25,003 bases of DNA from an uncultured bacterium. GTDB taxonomy: Bacteria > Cloacimonadota > Cloacimonadia > Cloacimonadales > Cloacimonadaceae. Both the position numbers and the translations under genes were made by a program. Positions 7,127 to 13,263 of the stretch are shown here, piece after piece. The notes under the pieces are model-generated. The model ran no database searches, was not told the origin of the DNA, and was given only the letters and a program-made list of their open reading frames with translations. The stretch spans positions 1-25,003 of the forward strand of contig CALGPA010000092.1 in the NCBI GenBank assembly GCA_937960795.1. Reading direction: 5' to 3'. How positions within the stretch are numbered: position 1 is the stretch's first letter; every line of letters begins with the position of its first letter.

Positions 7127-7967
7127 CTTTGTCTCCGGGGACTGTCTTCGGTCTGGGTCTGGGGCGGGGTTTTCGCGGAGCCCTAGGTTTGCGCGGAGCT
7201 TTGGCTTCGCCGCTGTCATCTGCTTTGGGGCTGTCGCCTGAGTTATTTGCTGAAGTGTTTCTGGGGCGACGTGGGCGACGCGGTTTTTGGCTTTTCTTTT
7301 CTTCAGGTTTTGCGCCGGAGTTCTCTTGACGCACCTCGGATTCTTTTTGCTTTGAGGAGAAGATCACGATGCGTTTGTTTTCTCCATCTCCGATCGTGAG
7401 CGTTCTAAGCCCTTTGTCGCGTTCGATATGGCGATGGATGATCCTTCTTTCACCGGGACTCATGGGATCTAGGGTGAGGGATTTGCCATGAATCTTGATC
7501 TTGTTTATCTGAGGCAAATATTTGTGGAGAAATTGGGATTCACGGCGTTCGCGATAGCCATCAGCATCAAGGTAGATCCGATCGATACCTTTGTCGTCTT
7601 CAAAGACTCGATTAACCAGATACTGTAGGGTCTCAAGCATCGAGCCGTTTTTGCCGATTACAAAACCGGTCTCCACTACGCCTTCGATGGTGAGATAGAG
7701 CGTCTTGCCCTCAGTAGTGGATCTAAGCTTGTCAAAGCTGACACCCATCTTGCCCAAAAGAGTCTCAAGATAGAGCCTTACTCTATCAGTGTTTTCCGGC
7801 ACATGAAAGCGAACCAACGCTATCTTATTTGCAAAAAGTCCAAAGAATCCCTTATTGGGGCGTTTCAAAATCTCATACTTAAGTTCGTGATCCCGAATAT
7901 TGTTTTCACGACGGAACTGGCGGATGATTTCCTCTACAGAAAATCCGCTTTTATCGATAGTGGTCAT
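7119..7967 (-). CDS. jag: Jag/KhpB RNA-binding protein
   Basis: Jag (KhpB) is an RNA-binding protein acting with KhpA in post-transcriptional control of envelope growth in Gram-positive species. The domain order is complete. The Jag N-domain carries the KGFFGLF motif (residues 39-45). The KH-II domain has the GFVIGKNGSMLETLQYLVNR core (101-120). The R3H domain has PMSPGERRIIHRHIE (168-182). Residues about 211-282 form a long, disordered tail rich in Lys, Arg and Pro (RRPRRPRN, PRKPRAPRKPRPRPRP), an extra basic RNA- or partner-binding segment. It follows yidC by 6 bases, as in many bacteria. ATG 7967 has an AAGGAA site about 9 bases upstream. The role in this organism is inferred from family. 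Confidence 0.95.
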   Translation of the reverse strand: MTTIDKSGFSVEEIIRQFRRENNIRDHELKYEILKRPNKGFFGLFANKIALVRFHVPENTDRVRLYLETLLGKMGVSFDKLRSTTEGKTLYLTIEGVVETGFVIGKNGSMLETLQYLVNRVFEDDKGIDRIYLDADGYRERRESQFLHKYLPQINKIKIHGKSLTLDPMSPGERRIIHRHIERDKGLRTLTIGDGENKRIVIFSSKQKESEVRQENSGAKPEEKKSQKPRRPRRPRNTSANNSGDSPKADDSGEAKAPRKPRAPRKPRPRPRPKTVPGDKVD

Positions 7968-7973
7968 TAAATA

Positions 7974-9608
7974 CTATTCCTTATTTCTGTGATGTTTGAG
8001 CAGATAATACTGCTGGATTACGGTGAAGACATTGAACACGGTCCAGTATAAAACCAGTCCGGCAGGCATATTTCTAAAGATTAAGAACATCATGATGGGC
8101 ATCATCCATGTCATCATCTTTTGGGAAGACTGAGCCGCCTTCTGTTTGTCGTCCATTTCTTCGATATTACCCGGTTTGGGCTGCATCATCTTGGATTGGA
8201 TGATCATAAACAAACCCATGAGTATGGGAAGCACCATGTAAGGATCCGGCTCAGAGAGATCCTTTAACCAAAAGACAAATCCTGCATTGCGCATATCCAG
8301 TGAGTAGCGCAAAACATTGTAGAGAGCGAAGAAGATCGGCATCTGAAGTAAGAGCGGCAGGCAACCGGAAAGAGGGTTTGCCCCTGCTTCCTTATAGAGT
8401 TTGCTCATCTCAAGCTGCAGAGTCTTGGGGTCGTCCTTATACTTTCTTTGCAGAGCCTGCATCTGAGGCTGAATCTTCTGCATCTTCATGGACGCGCTCA
8501 TGCTCTTGTGGGAAAGAGGATGCAATACGATCTTGAGTAAAAAGGCGAAAATGATGATTACTACACCATAGTTTCTTATGTAGCCATGCAACCAACTGAG
8601 GAACCAAGCAAAGAAATTTGCCAGCCAACGCAGCCAGTTGTATCCGCGTTCTGCGATGTTTTCCATCTGTCGCCCATATCCCCTTAGGATGTCGGCATCA
8701 GCCGGTCCGGCATACAAGACAAAGCTCTGCTCCCAATTTTCCTTGGGATCTCTGTGGAAGCTGTCTATACTAAAGCCGGGATTCTTGGTCTCAGGATTTA
8801 CCTGAGTGCTGAAACTTCTGGAAAGCGGAGGCTCCATCTCTTGCAAAGCCAAGGTGAAGTACTTGCTGCGTACGGCAGCCCAGCCAAAGCTTCCAAAACT
8901 GCCCTGAGGAGGAGTCTTTTGTAGCTTGGCTAGTGATAGTCTCATGATATCGCCCTCAGCATAGAGCATGAAGCGATAGTCTTGATTCTTGGAACGTGTG
9001 TTGAGCTCGCTATCGGCGATGCCGGCATCGAGATTCATCCGCAAGCCATTAACCGCTCCGATACCCTGCACCTTGGTGTCCAAACGGATGCCATAAAAAT
9101 CATCCAGAGTGTAAATCTTTTGCACTTGAGGATTGTGCTCATCTCCGATAAAGAAAATGAGGCTGCGCTCATCGCTTTGATCAGCGAGAGCAAAGCTTCT
9201 GGTGCTAAGATTCAGATAATCAGATCCCTGATATACACCGGTTGCCAATATGCTCTCATCCTCGGGGATAAGATCTACAGGGCTATCCTCGTCGATTGAG
9301 TAGCCTTTTAACTCAATGGAACTGATCACAGCACCTTGATTGCTGAAGGATACTTTCAGATAATCGTTTTCCAGCACACGCTCTTCGATCTCGACTTCCG
9401 GCTCGGCCAGCTTGCTGTCCACAATGATGGATGAAGCATCATCCGGGCTTGGCTTTTCTTCGGATTCTTCGATGTCCACGACTTCTTGCATCTGTTCTTG
9501 CGCCTGAACGAGGCGGGCACTCTCCCGCTGGGGTTTCCACACAAACTGATCAAATGCCAGGTACAAAACCAGCATCAAGATCAGCGCGGTAAGGGTTCTC
9601 TTATCCAA
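7974..9608 (-). CDS. yidC: Membrane protein insertase YidC
   Basis: YidC inserts and folds inner-membrane proteins, alone or with SecYEG. The 544 residues show an N-terminal helix (about 5-23), an acidic linker (45-58), a large periplasmic beta domain (about 75-310) and the conserved YidC/Oxa1 helical bundle (about 325-540). The coiled cytoplasmic loop includes KMQKIQPQMQALQRKYKDDP, then GCLPLLLQMPIFFALYNVL. The groove arginine known in E. coli (R366, in the IVRGIMYPL segment) aligns here with Lys359 (LLKIVLHPL), a conservative change. The long periplasmic domain is typical of Gram-negative bacteria. The start is TTG 9608 behind a strong AAGGAG site that overlaps the yidD stop. Confidence 0.97.
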   Translation of the reverse strand: MDKRTLTALILMLVLYLAFDQFVWKPQRESARLVQAQEQMQEVVDIEESEEKPSPDDASSIIVDSKLAEPEVEIEERVLENDYLKVSFSNQGAVISSIELKGYSIDEDSPVDLIPEDESILATGVYQGSDYLNLSTRSFALADQSDERSLIFFIGDEHNPQVQKIYTLDDFYGIRLDTKVQGIGAVNGLRMNLDAGIADSELNTRSKNQDYRFMLYAEGDIMRLSLAKLQKTPPQGSFGSFGWAAVRSKYFTLALQEMEPPLSRSFSTQVNPETKNPGFSIDSFHRDPKENWEQSFVLYAGPADADILRGYGRQMENIAERGYNWLRWLANFFAWFLSWLHGYIRNYGVVIIIFAFLLKIVLHPLSHKSMSASMKMQKIQPQMQALQRKYKDDPKTLQLEMSKLYKEAGANPLSGCLPLLLQMPIFFALYNVLRYSLDMRNAGFVFWLKDLSEPDPYMVLPILMGLFMIIQSKMMQPKPGNIEEMDDKQKAAQSSQKMMTWMMPIMMFLIFRNMPAGLVLYWTVFNVFTVIQQYYLLKHHRNKE

Positions 9609-9617
9609 AATATCTCC

Positions 9618-9839
9618 TTAGGGTAAGGGGTCGTATCCACCACGGCAAAAGGGATTGCAGCGCAAAACGCGCCAGGCGCTCAGAGCAAAGGCCTTAAAAA
9701 AATGGTAGCGCCGAAAAGCCTGAAGTGAATAGCTGGAACACGTGGGGGAAAATCTGCAGCTCTTTGGCAAGATCGGCGAGATCACCCTCTGATATATGCG
9801 AATAATGAGCACAAAAAGCCTGTTTGGCAGGCTTATCAT
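9618..9839 (-). CDS. yidD: Membrane protein insertion efficiency factor YidD
   Basis: YidD helps YidC-dependent insertion. The signature is complete: IIRIYQRVISPILPKSCRFSPTCSSYSLQAF, with the CRFxPTCSxY core, followed by LRCNPFCRGGYDPLP at the C-terminus. The N-terminal part is amphipathic and membrane-associated. The chosen start is the ATG at 9839, whose A and T overlap the rnpA stop (ATGA, 4 bases). An earlier in-frame ATG at 9860 would add MRSLFSA and is possible, with GGAA just upstream. Length is 73 or 80 residues, both within the family range. The position between rnpA and yidC is the normal one. Confidence 0.93.
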   Translation of the reverse strand: MISLPNRLFVLIIRIYQRVISPILPKSCRFSPTCSSYSLQAFRRYHFFKAFALSAWRVLRCNPFCRGGYDPLP

Positions 9840-10165
9840 GGCTGAGAAAAGACTTCGCATCGTTCCAAAATTGAGAGTTGGTCAGACAATGCGCTATACG
9901 AAAGCTCGGCAGCACCTTGTCTGGCAATAATATTCATTTTGCAGTCTGTGGGCAGGGCTGAGCTATGCTCACGAGCCCATGCCCGAATTCTGCGTTTTAG
10001 CCTATTACGCGCTACTGCATTGGCTACCTTCTTGCTGATCGTGATCCCCAAAGCGGGACCCTCAGCATCAGAAAGCATGGGAATGTAAAAATCCCTGCTT
10101 CTTAATGCCTGTGTGGCGCGTGTAAATTCCATGTACTCCCGGTGTGCTTTGATCCAACGGATCAT
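9836..10165 (-). CDS. rnpA: Ribonuclease P protein component RnpA
   Basis: RnpA is the protein cofactor of RNase P, which trims the 5' ends of tRNA precursors. The hallmark RNR motif is present in ISKKVANAVARNRLKRRIRAW (residues 43-63, RNR at 53-55), together with an N-terminal basic helix and the YIPML and ALGITIS strands. The protein is 109 residues, about usual. ATG 10165 lies 3 bases after the rpmH stop with no clear Shine-Dalgarno, so translation probably depends on coupling to rpmH. The gene ends overlapping yidD by 4 bases. Confidence 0.95.
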   Translation of the reverse strand: MIRWIKAHREYMEFTRATQALRSRDFYIPMLSDAEGPALGITISKKVANAVARNRLKRRIRAWAREHSSALPTDCKMNIIARQGAAELSYSALSDQLSILERCEVFSQP

Positions 10166-10168
10166 CGG

Positions 10169-10303
10169 CTATACGCTGAGACGGGTTCTTCCTTTGGCTC
10201 TGCGGCGGGCAAGCACCTTGCGGCCATTGCGTGTAGCCATGCGGCTGCGAAAACCGTGGGTGTTTTTACGAGACCGGTTTGAGGGTTGGTATGTCCTTTT
10301 CAT
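10169..10303 (-). CDS. rpmH: 50S ribosomal protein L34
   Basis: Reading the minus strand from ATG at 10303 gives a 44-residue protein that begins MKRTYQPSNRSRKNTHGF and continues with the RxRMATRNGRKVLARRRAKGR pattern. This is diagnostic of L34, a small basic protein of the large ribosomal subunit. An AAGGAG site lies 6 to 7 bases upstream of the start. It opens the rpmH-rnpA-yidD-yidC-jag cluster. No dnaA gene lies on the other side, which instead holds the trxA terminator. Confidence 0.97.
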   Translation of the reverse strand: MKRTYQPSNRSRKNTHGFRSRMATRNGRKVLARRRAKGRTRLSV

Positions 10304-10369
10304 GATCTATCTCCTTGTGAATTTCATATTTTTTTAATCAGATAGTCAGGATTTTGATGTAGGCAATTC

Positions 10370-10375
10370 AGTCAA
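10370..10375 (-). promoter_or_regulatory. Possible -35 element for the rpmH operon
   Basis: On the minus strand TTGACT occurs about 67 bases before the rpmH start. No matching -10 hexamer at 16-18 bases is convincing, so only the -35-like box is recorded. It is the only candidate for driving the rpmH cluster in the 100 bases between rpmH and the trxA terminator. Confidence 0.25.
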
Positions 10376-10407
10376 GTGTTTTTGGAGATCCGGGCTTGAC
10401 TTCTCAT

Positions 10408-10443
10408 AAAAAAAAAAGGACAGTCACTCGAGACTGTCCTTTT
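10408..10443 (-). terminator. Intrinsic terminator of the groES-trxA operon
   Basis: On the minus strand GGACAGTC pairs with GACTGTCC across a 6-base loop (arms 10432-10439 and 10418-10425 on the plus coordinates), followed by a run of ten T on the minus strand. It begins about 20 bases after the trxA stop. The A/T tracts on both sides could also give some termination on the plus strand, but no gene needs it there. Confidence 0.9.
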
Positions 10444-10462
10444 AATGATCTTAGTTGCGATT

Positions 10463-10783
10463 TTAGATGTGAGATTTGAGCTTCTCAAGGATCTTGTCCT
10501 TTTGGACTAGACCAACCATCTGATCGCTAACACTGCCACCGGTGAAAATCAAAAGACTCGGGATGGACATGATCGAATACTTGCCGGCAATATCCGGACT
10601 TTCGTCGATATTGACTTTGCAAATCTTGACCTTGTCGTCCACTTCGGTGGCTACCTTTTCAATGATCGGGATAAGAGCCTTGCAGGGTCCACACCAAGGA
10701 GCCCAAAAATCCACCAAGACCGGAATGTCGCTCTTGAGAACTTCGGCTTCAAAGGTGTCGGACTTAATCTCTAAGATTGCCAT
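10463..10783 (-). CDS. trxA: Thioredoxin
   Basis: The 106-residue protein has the classic thioredoxin fold signature PVLVDFWAPWCGPCKALIP with the redox-active WCGPC (Cys31 and Cys34), the buried Asp25 and the cis-proline loop MSIPSLLIF near residue 76. It reduces disulphides in cytoplasmic proteins and is recharged by thioredoxin reductase. There is no signal peptide. It follows groES by 6 bases and shares its promoter, so it falls under the same CIRCE control and is probably heat-inducible. The ribosome site is weak (AGG about 5 bases before ATG). A strong terminator follows. Confidence 0.96.
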   Translation of the reverse strand: MAILEIKSDTFEAEVLKSDIPVLVDFWAPWCGPCKALIPIIEKVATEVDDKVKICKVNIDESPDIAGKYSIMSIPSLLIFTGGSVSDQMVGLVQKDKILEKLKSHI

Positions 10784-10789
10784 CTTGGC

Positions 10790-11062
10790 CTACTCTACTA
10801 CTGCCAGGATGTCGCTCTTGGAAAGAATCAAATATTTGACCCCTTCCAGCTCAATCTCGGTGCCGGCATATTTGCCATAAAGCACTTTATCCCCTACTTT
10901 TACAGCCTTGTTGAGATCTTCGTCATCTCCGACTGCTATAATCTCCGCAATCTGCGGCTTCTCTTTTGCTGTATCGGGGATGATGATCCCACCTATTTTC
11001 TTCTCTTCGGCAGCTGTTGCCACTTTGACCACAACGTGATCTTCAATAGGTCTAAGTTTCAT
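10790..11062 (-). CDS. groES: Co-chaperonin GroES
   Basis: GroES caps the GroEL chaperonin. The 90-residue protein starts MKLRPIEDHVVVKV, has the mobile loop GGIIIPDTAKEKPQ that contacts GroEL, the GDKVLYGKYAGTEIELEG middle and the LSKSDILAVVE end, and it is full length. ATG 11062 is preceded by GGAGG 5 bases upstream. An in-frame codon 12 bases earlier is not needed. A CIRCE operator lies upstream. The usual partner groEL does not follow; trxA does. A separate groEL elsewhere is expected. Confidence 0.97.
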   Translation of the reverse strand: MKLRPIEDHVVVKVATAAEEKKIGGIIIPDTAKEKPQIAEIIAVGDDEDLNKAVKVGDKVLYGKYAGTEIELEGVKYLILSKSDILAVVE

Positions 11063-11098
11063 AATAACCTCCATGGTGTTAAGTAAGATTCTTAATCT

Positions 11099-11126
11099 AT
11101 GATAGTCTGTTCTGTGTTCTTAGCAA
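11099..11126 (-). promoter_or_regulatory. Candidate promoter of groES-trxA
   Basis: On the minus strand TTGCTA (11126-11121) and TATCAT (11104-11099) are 16 bases apart, which puts transcription start roughly 30 bases before groES. The -35 box sits inside the left arm of the CIRCE element, where repressor binding would block it. A better TTGACA (11156-11151) just beyond CIRCE has no usable -10, so it is a less likely alternative. Confidence 0.4.
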
Positions 11127-11146
11127 ACACTTTTTTAGAGTGCTAA
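11120..11146. promoter_or_regulatory. CIRCE element (HrcA operator)
   Basis: The element TTAGCAAAC-N9-GAGTGCTAA (11120-11128, 11138-11146) matches the CIRCE consensus TTAGCACTC-N9-GAGTGCTAA. The right arm is perfect and the left arm has 2 mismatches, with exactly 9 bases between. HrcA binds such sites and represses chaperone genes until heat or unfolded protein releases it. It lies about 58 bases before the groES start. Confidence 0.93.
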
Positions 11147-11285
11147 TTTTTGTCAAGAGCAAAAGCGGCGACTGCGGCTCTTGCGTAGCCGGGACTGTTG
11201 ATTAAAGCAAATAAGAATATGGTTGACAGCATGGATATGATAAAATAACTAGTAAAGAAACTTTAAAAAATCCCGCGGAGTACTG
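11147..11285. promoter_or_regulatory. Divergent intergenic region upstream of tilS
   Basis: The region separates the groES-trxA unit (leftward) from the tilS series (rightward). A TTGACA at 11223-11228 followed 17 bases later by TAACTA (11246-11251) could be the tilS promoter, though the second box is poor. A TATGATAAAAT run at 11236-11246 may also serve. The GGAG of the tilS ribosome site lies at its end. Nothing else is seen. Confidence 0.3.
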
Positions 11286-12737
11286 ATGAGCCTAACAAAT
11301 GACTATCAAAAGCGCCTGATAGCTTTCTTGGATCAAGAAGAGATCCTCAAGAAAACAGAGAAATTGCTTTTGGCTGTTTCAGCCGGGGCGGATTCTACGG
11401 CGATGCTCTATCTCTTTTCGCGTCTGCGTTATCACTACAATCTATCGCTTTTGGCTGTGCATATCAACCATCAGCTAAGAGGAGAGGAGAGCCTGAAAGA
11501 TGAGCAGCAAGTCAAGCAGATCTGCACTCGTCTCAGCGTTCCGCTCATTGTTCGGAGGATCACCCTTGAGGGAGATCAAGATCTGGAGAACAGAGCGCGG
11601 CAGGCCCGGTTTGAGATCTTTGAGCAGATTCTTTCCAGCTATCGATTTCACAAAGTTCTTTTGGCTCATCATAAGTGGGATCTTGCCGAGACGGTCCTGA
11701 TGAATCTGTTTCGGGGCTCAGGCTTATCCGGAATGGCAGGGATCAAGCCCCTGCAGGGCAACGTGATGCATCCCATTTTGGATTTTGACCCCGGGGAGCT
11801 AAAAGCACTTCTTAAGGAAGAGGGGATAGCTTGGCGCGAGGATGAATCAAATTCTGATCAGCGCTTTACGCGCAACCGGCTGCGGATGGATCTGATTCCC
11901 CATCTTGCTGAGCAATACAATCCTCAGGTTCGCGAGAAACTGGCAGAAGAAGCGCAAGTTTTGCAACAGGCGGAGCAGTATATCATCCAGAAAGCGCTGA
12001 GAAGGCTCAAAAAGATATGTCTGGAAAACAACAATGGGCGCATCATTCTGAGTATTCCTGATCTGCTCAAAAGCCCGCCCATCGAGCAATTCTATATACT
12101 GCGCGAGGCTTATCGACAGGTGAGCGGGGTGATGCAGGATTTCTTTCGCAGTCATATACGCGAGCTTTCCGGCTTACTGGAAGCTCAAGGCAGCAAATAC
12201 ATCAGCCTGCCGCATGGAGTTTTGGCGATCAAGCGCTACCAAGAGCTGGTCTTTAGCAAAAACGAGGAAGAGGTATCAGCCCAAAGCCATGAACAATTGC
12301 AGATCGAGGCGGATCGTTCGAGAGCGGTGCATATGGACTATCGGTTTCACTTCAAGTATCTGAAGGTTTTGCCGCAGAATCATGCGGAGTATCATGGTCA
12401 CAAGGTGATCTTGGATGCGGACAAGATAGCGGGTGGTTTTGTGATCCGATCGCGACGCGATGGGGATCGATTTATGCCGCTTGGGATGTCTGGTTTCAAG
12501 AAGCTAAAAGACTTTTTCATTGACGAAAAAGTAGCAAAATATGATAGGGATTCAGTGCCCATCTTTGATGATGGGGAGAAGATATTCTGGATATGCGGCC
12601 ATAGGCTTGATGAACGGGTGCGTTATACTGCCGATACGACTCGCTTTTTGATGATCGAGGCAGTGTCAATATCTCGCAGGCCAAATAGAGCCGCAAACCG
12701 CAAAAAGAGAGGAAATGATGAATTTGATGAATTGTGA
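11286..12737 (+). CDS. tilS: tRNA(Ile)-lysidine synthase
   Basis: TilS attaches lysine to cytidine 34 of a tRNA-Ile so that it reads AUA codons. The N-terminal adenine-nucleotide alpha-hydrolase (PP-loop) domain shows LLLAVSAGADSTAMLYLF (SAGADS at residues 32-37, usually SGGxDS), LLAVHINHQLRGEES, and AHHKWDLAETVLMNLFRGSGLSGMAG (usually AHHADDQAET). A DESNSDxxFTRNRLR motif follows. The central and C-terminal substrate-binding domains end with VIRSRRDGDRFMPLGMSGFKKLKDFFIDEKV. Length of 483 residues is normal. GGAG lies 6 bases before ATG 11286. It overlaps hpt by about 20 bases. The two small departures from consensus look tolerable. Confidence 0.95.
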   Translation: MSLTNDYQKRLIAFLDQEEILKKTEKLLLAVSAGADSTAMLYLFSRLRYHYNLSLLAVHINHQLRGEESLKDEQQVKQICTRLSVPLIVRRITLEGDQDLENRARQARFEIFEQILSSYRFHKVLLAHHKWDLAETVLMNLFRGSGLSGMAGIKPLQGNVMHPILDFDPGELKALLKEEGIAWREDESNSDQRFTRNRLRMDLIPHLAEQYNPQVREKLAEEAQVLQQAEQYIIQKALRRLKKICLENNNGRIILSIPDLLKSPPIEQFYILREAYRQVSGVMQDFFRSHIRELSGLLEAQGSKYISLPHGVLAIKRYQELVFSKNEEEVSAQSHEQLQIEADRSRAVHMDYRFHFKYLKVLPQNHAEYHGHKVILDADKIAGGFVIRSRRDGDRFMPLGMSGFKKLKDFFIDEKVAKYDRDSVPIFDDGEKIFWICGHRLDERVRYTADTTRFLMIEAVSISRRPNRAANRKKRGNDEFDEL

Positions 12738-13263
12738 TATATCAGCCGTCTTGTTTGACGAAAGACGCATACAAACCCGCATCCGTGAGATCGGACAGCA
12801 GATAAACTCTGATTATGAGGGCAAAGTGCCGGTGATCATCGGTGTCCTCAAAGGTGGATTCATCTTTATGAGCGATCTTATCCGCGCGATCACTATCCCC
12901 CTTGAGATCGACTTTTTGGCGATATCCAGCTATGGCTCAGGAACCAGCAGTAGCGGAGTGGTTAAGATTCGTAAGGATATCGATATAGATCTTTGCGATC
13001 GGGATGTGATCATCGTGGAGGATATAGTCGATAGCGGGCTTTCTTTGCAATATATTAAGGATTATATCTGGAAGCACAAGCCGGCGAGTCTGCGCACCTG
13101 TGTGCTCTTGGATAAGCCCATGGCGCATAAGATCGAGACTTCTTTTGAGTATGTCGGTTTTGAAGTGGGCAATGAATTTGTGGTGGGTTATGGCTTGGAT
13201 TTTGATGAGCGCTACCGCAACTTACCCTTCATCGGCATCCTAAAAGAAGAGTGTTATACATGA
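12718..13263 (+). CDS. hpt: Hypoxanthine phosphoribosyltransferase
   Basis: Hpt salvages hypoxanthine and guanine by joining them to PRPP. The type I PRTase signature VIIVEDIVDSGLSL (usual VEDIIDTG) is the PRPP-binding loop, and GVLKGGFIFMSDLIR, AISSYGSGTSSSG and KPxxHKIETSFEYVGFEVGNEFVVGYGLDFDERYRNLP complete the family pattern. The protein is cytoplasmic. The start at 12718 is spaced 5 bases from GAGG. ATG 12715 (one codon longer) and ATG 12727 also exist. It starts inside tilS and ends in a 4-base overlap with ftsH, so it is coupled to both. Confidence 0.95.
   Translation: MNLMNCDISAVLFDERRIQTRIREIGQQINSDYEGKVPVIIGVLKGGFIFMSDLIRAITIPLEIDFLAISSYGSGTSSSGVVKIRKDIDIDLCDRDVIIVEDIVDSGLSLQYIKDYIWKHKPASLRTCVLLDKPMAHKIETSFEYVGFEVGNEFVVGYGLDFDERYRNLPFIGILKEECYT

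Noticed and set aside
7127..7219. A 31-residue longer N-terminus for the MBL hydrolase
   Set aside because: It lies inside jag, reads as low-complexity sequence and lacks a ribosome site, while TTG 7126 has GGAGA at a good distance.
10304..10407. Origin of replication next to rpmH
   Set aside because: No dnaA gene and no clear cluster of DnaA boxes (TTATCCACA type) was seen.
11151..11156. TTGACA as the groES -35 box
   Set aside because: No acceptable -10 box lies 16 to 18 bases downstream on the minus strand; TTGCTA with TATCAT fits better.
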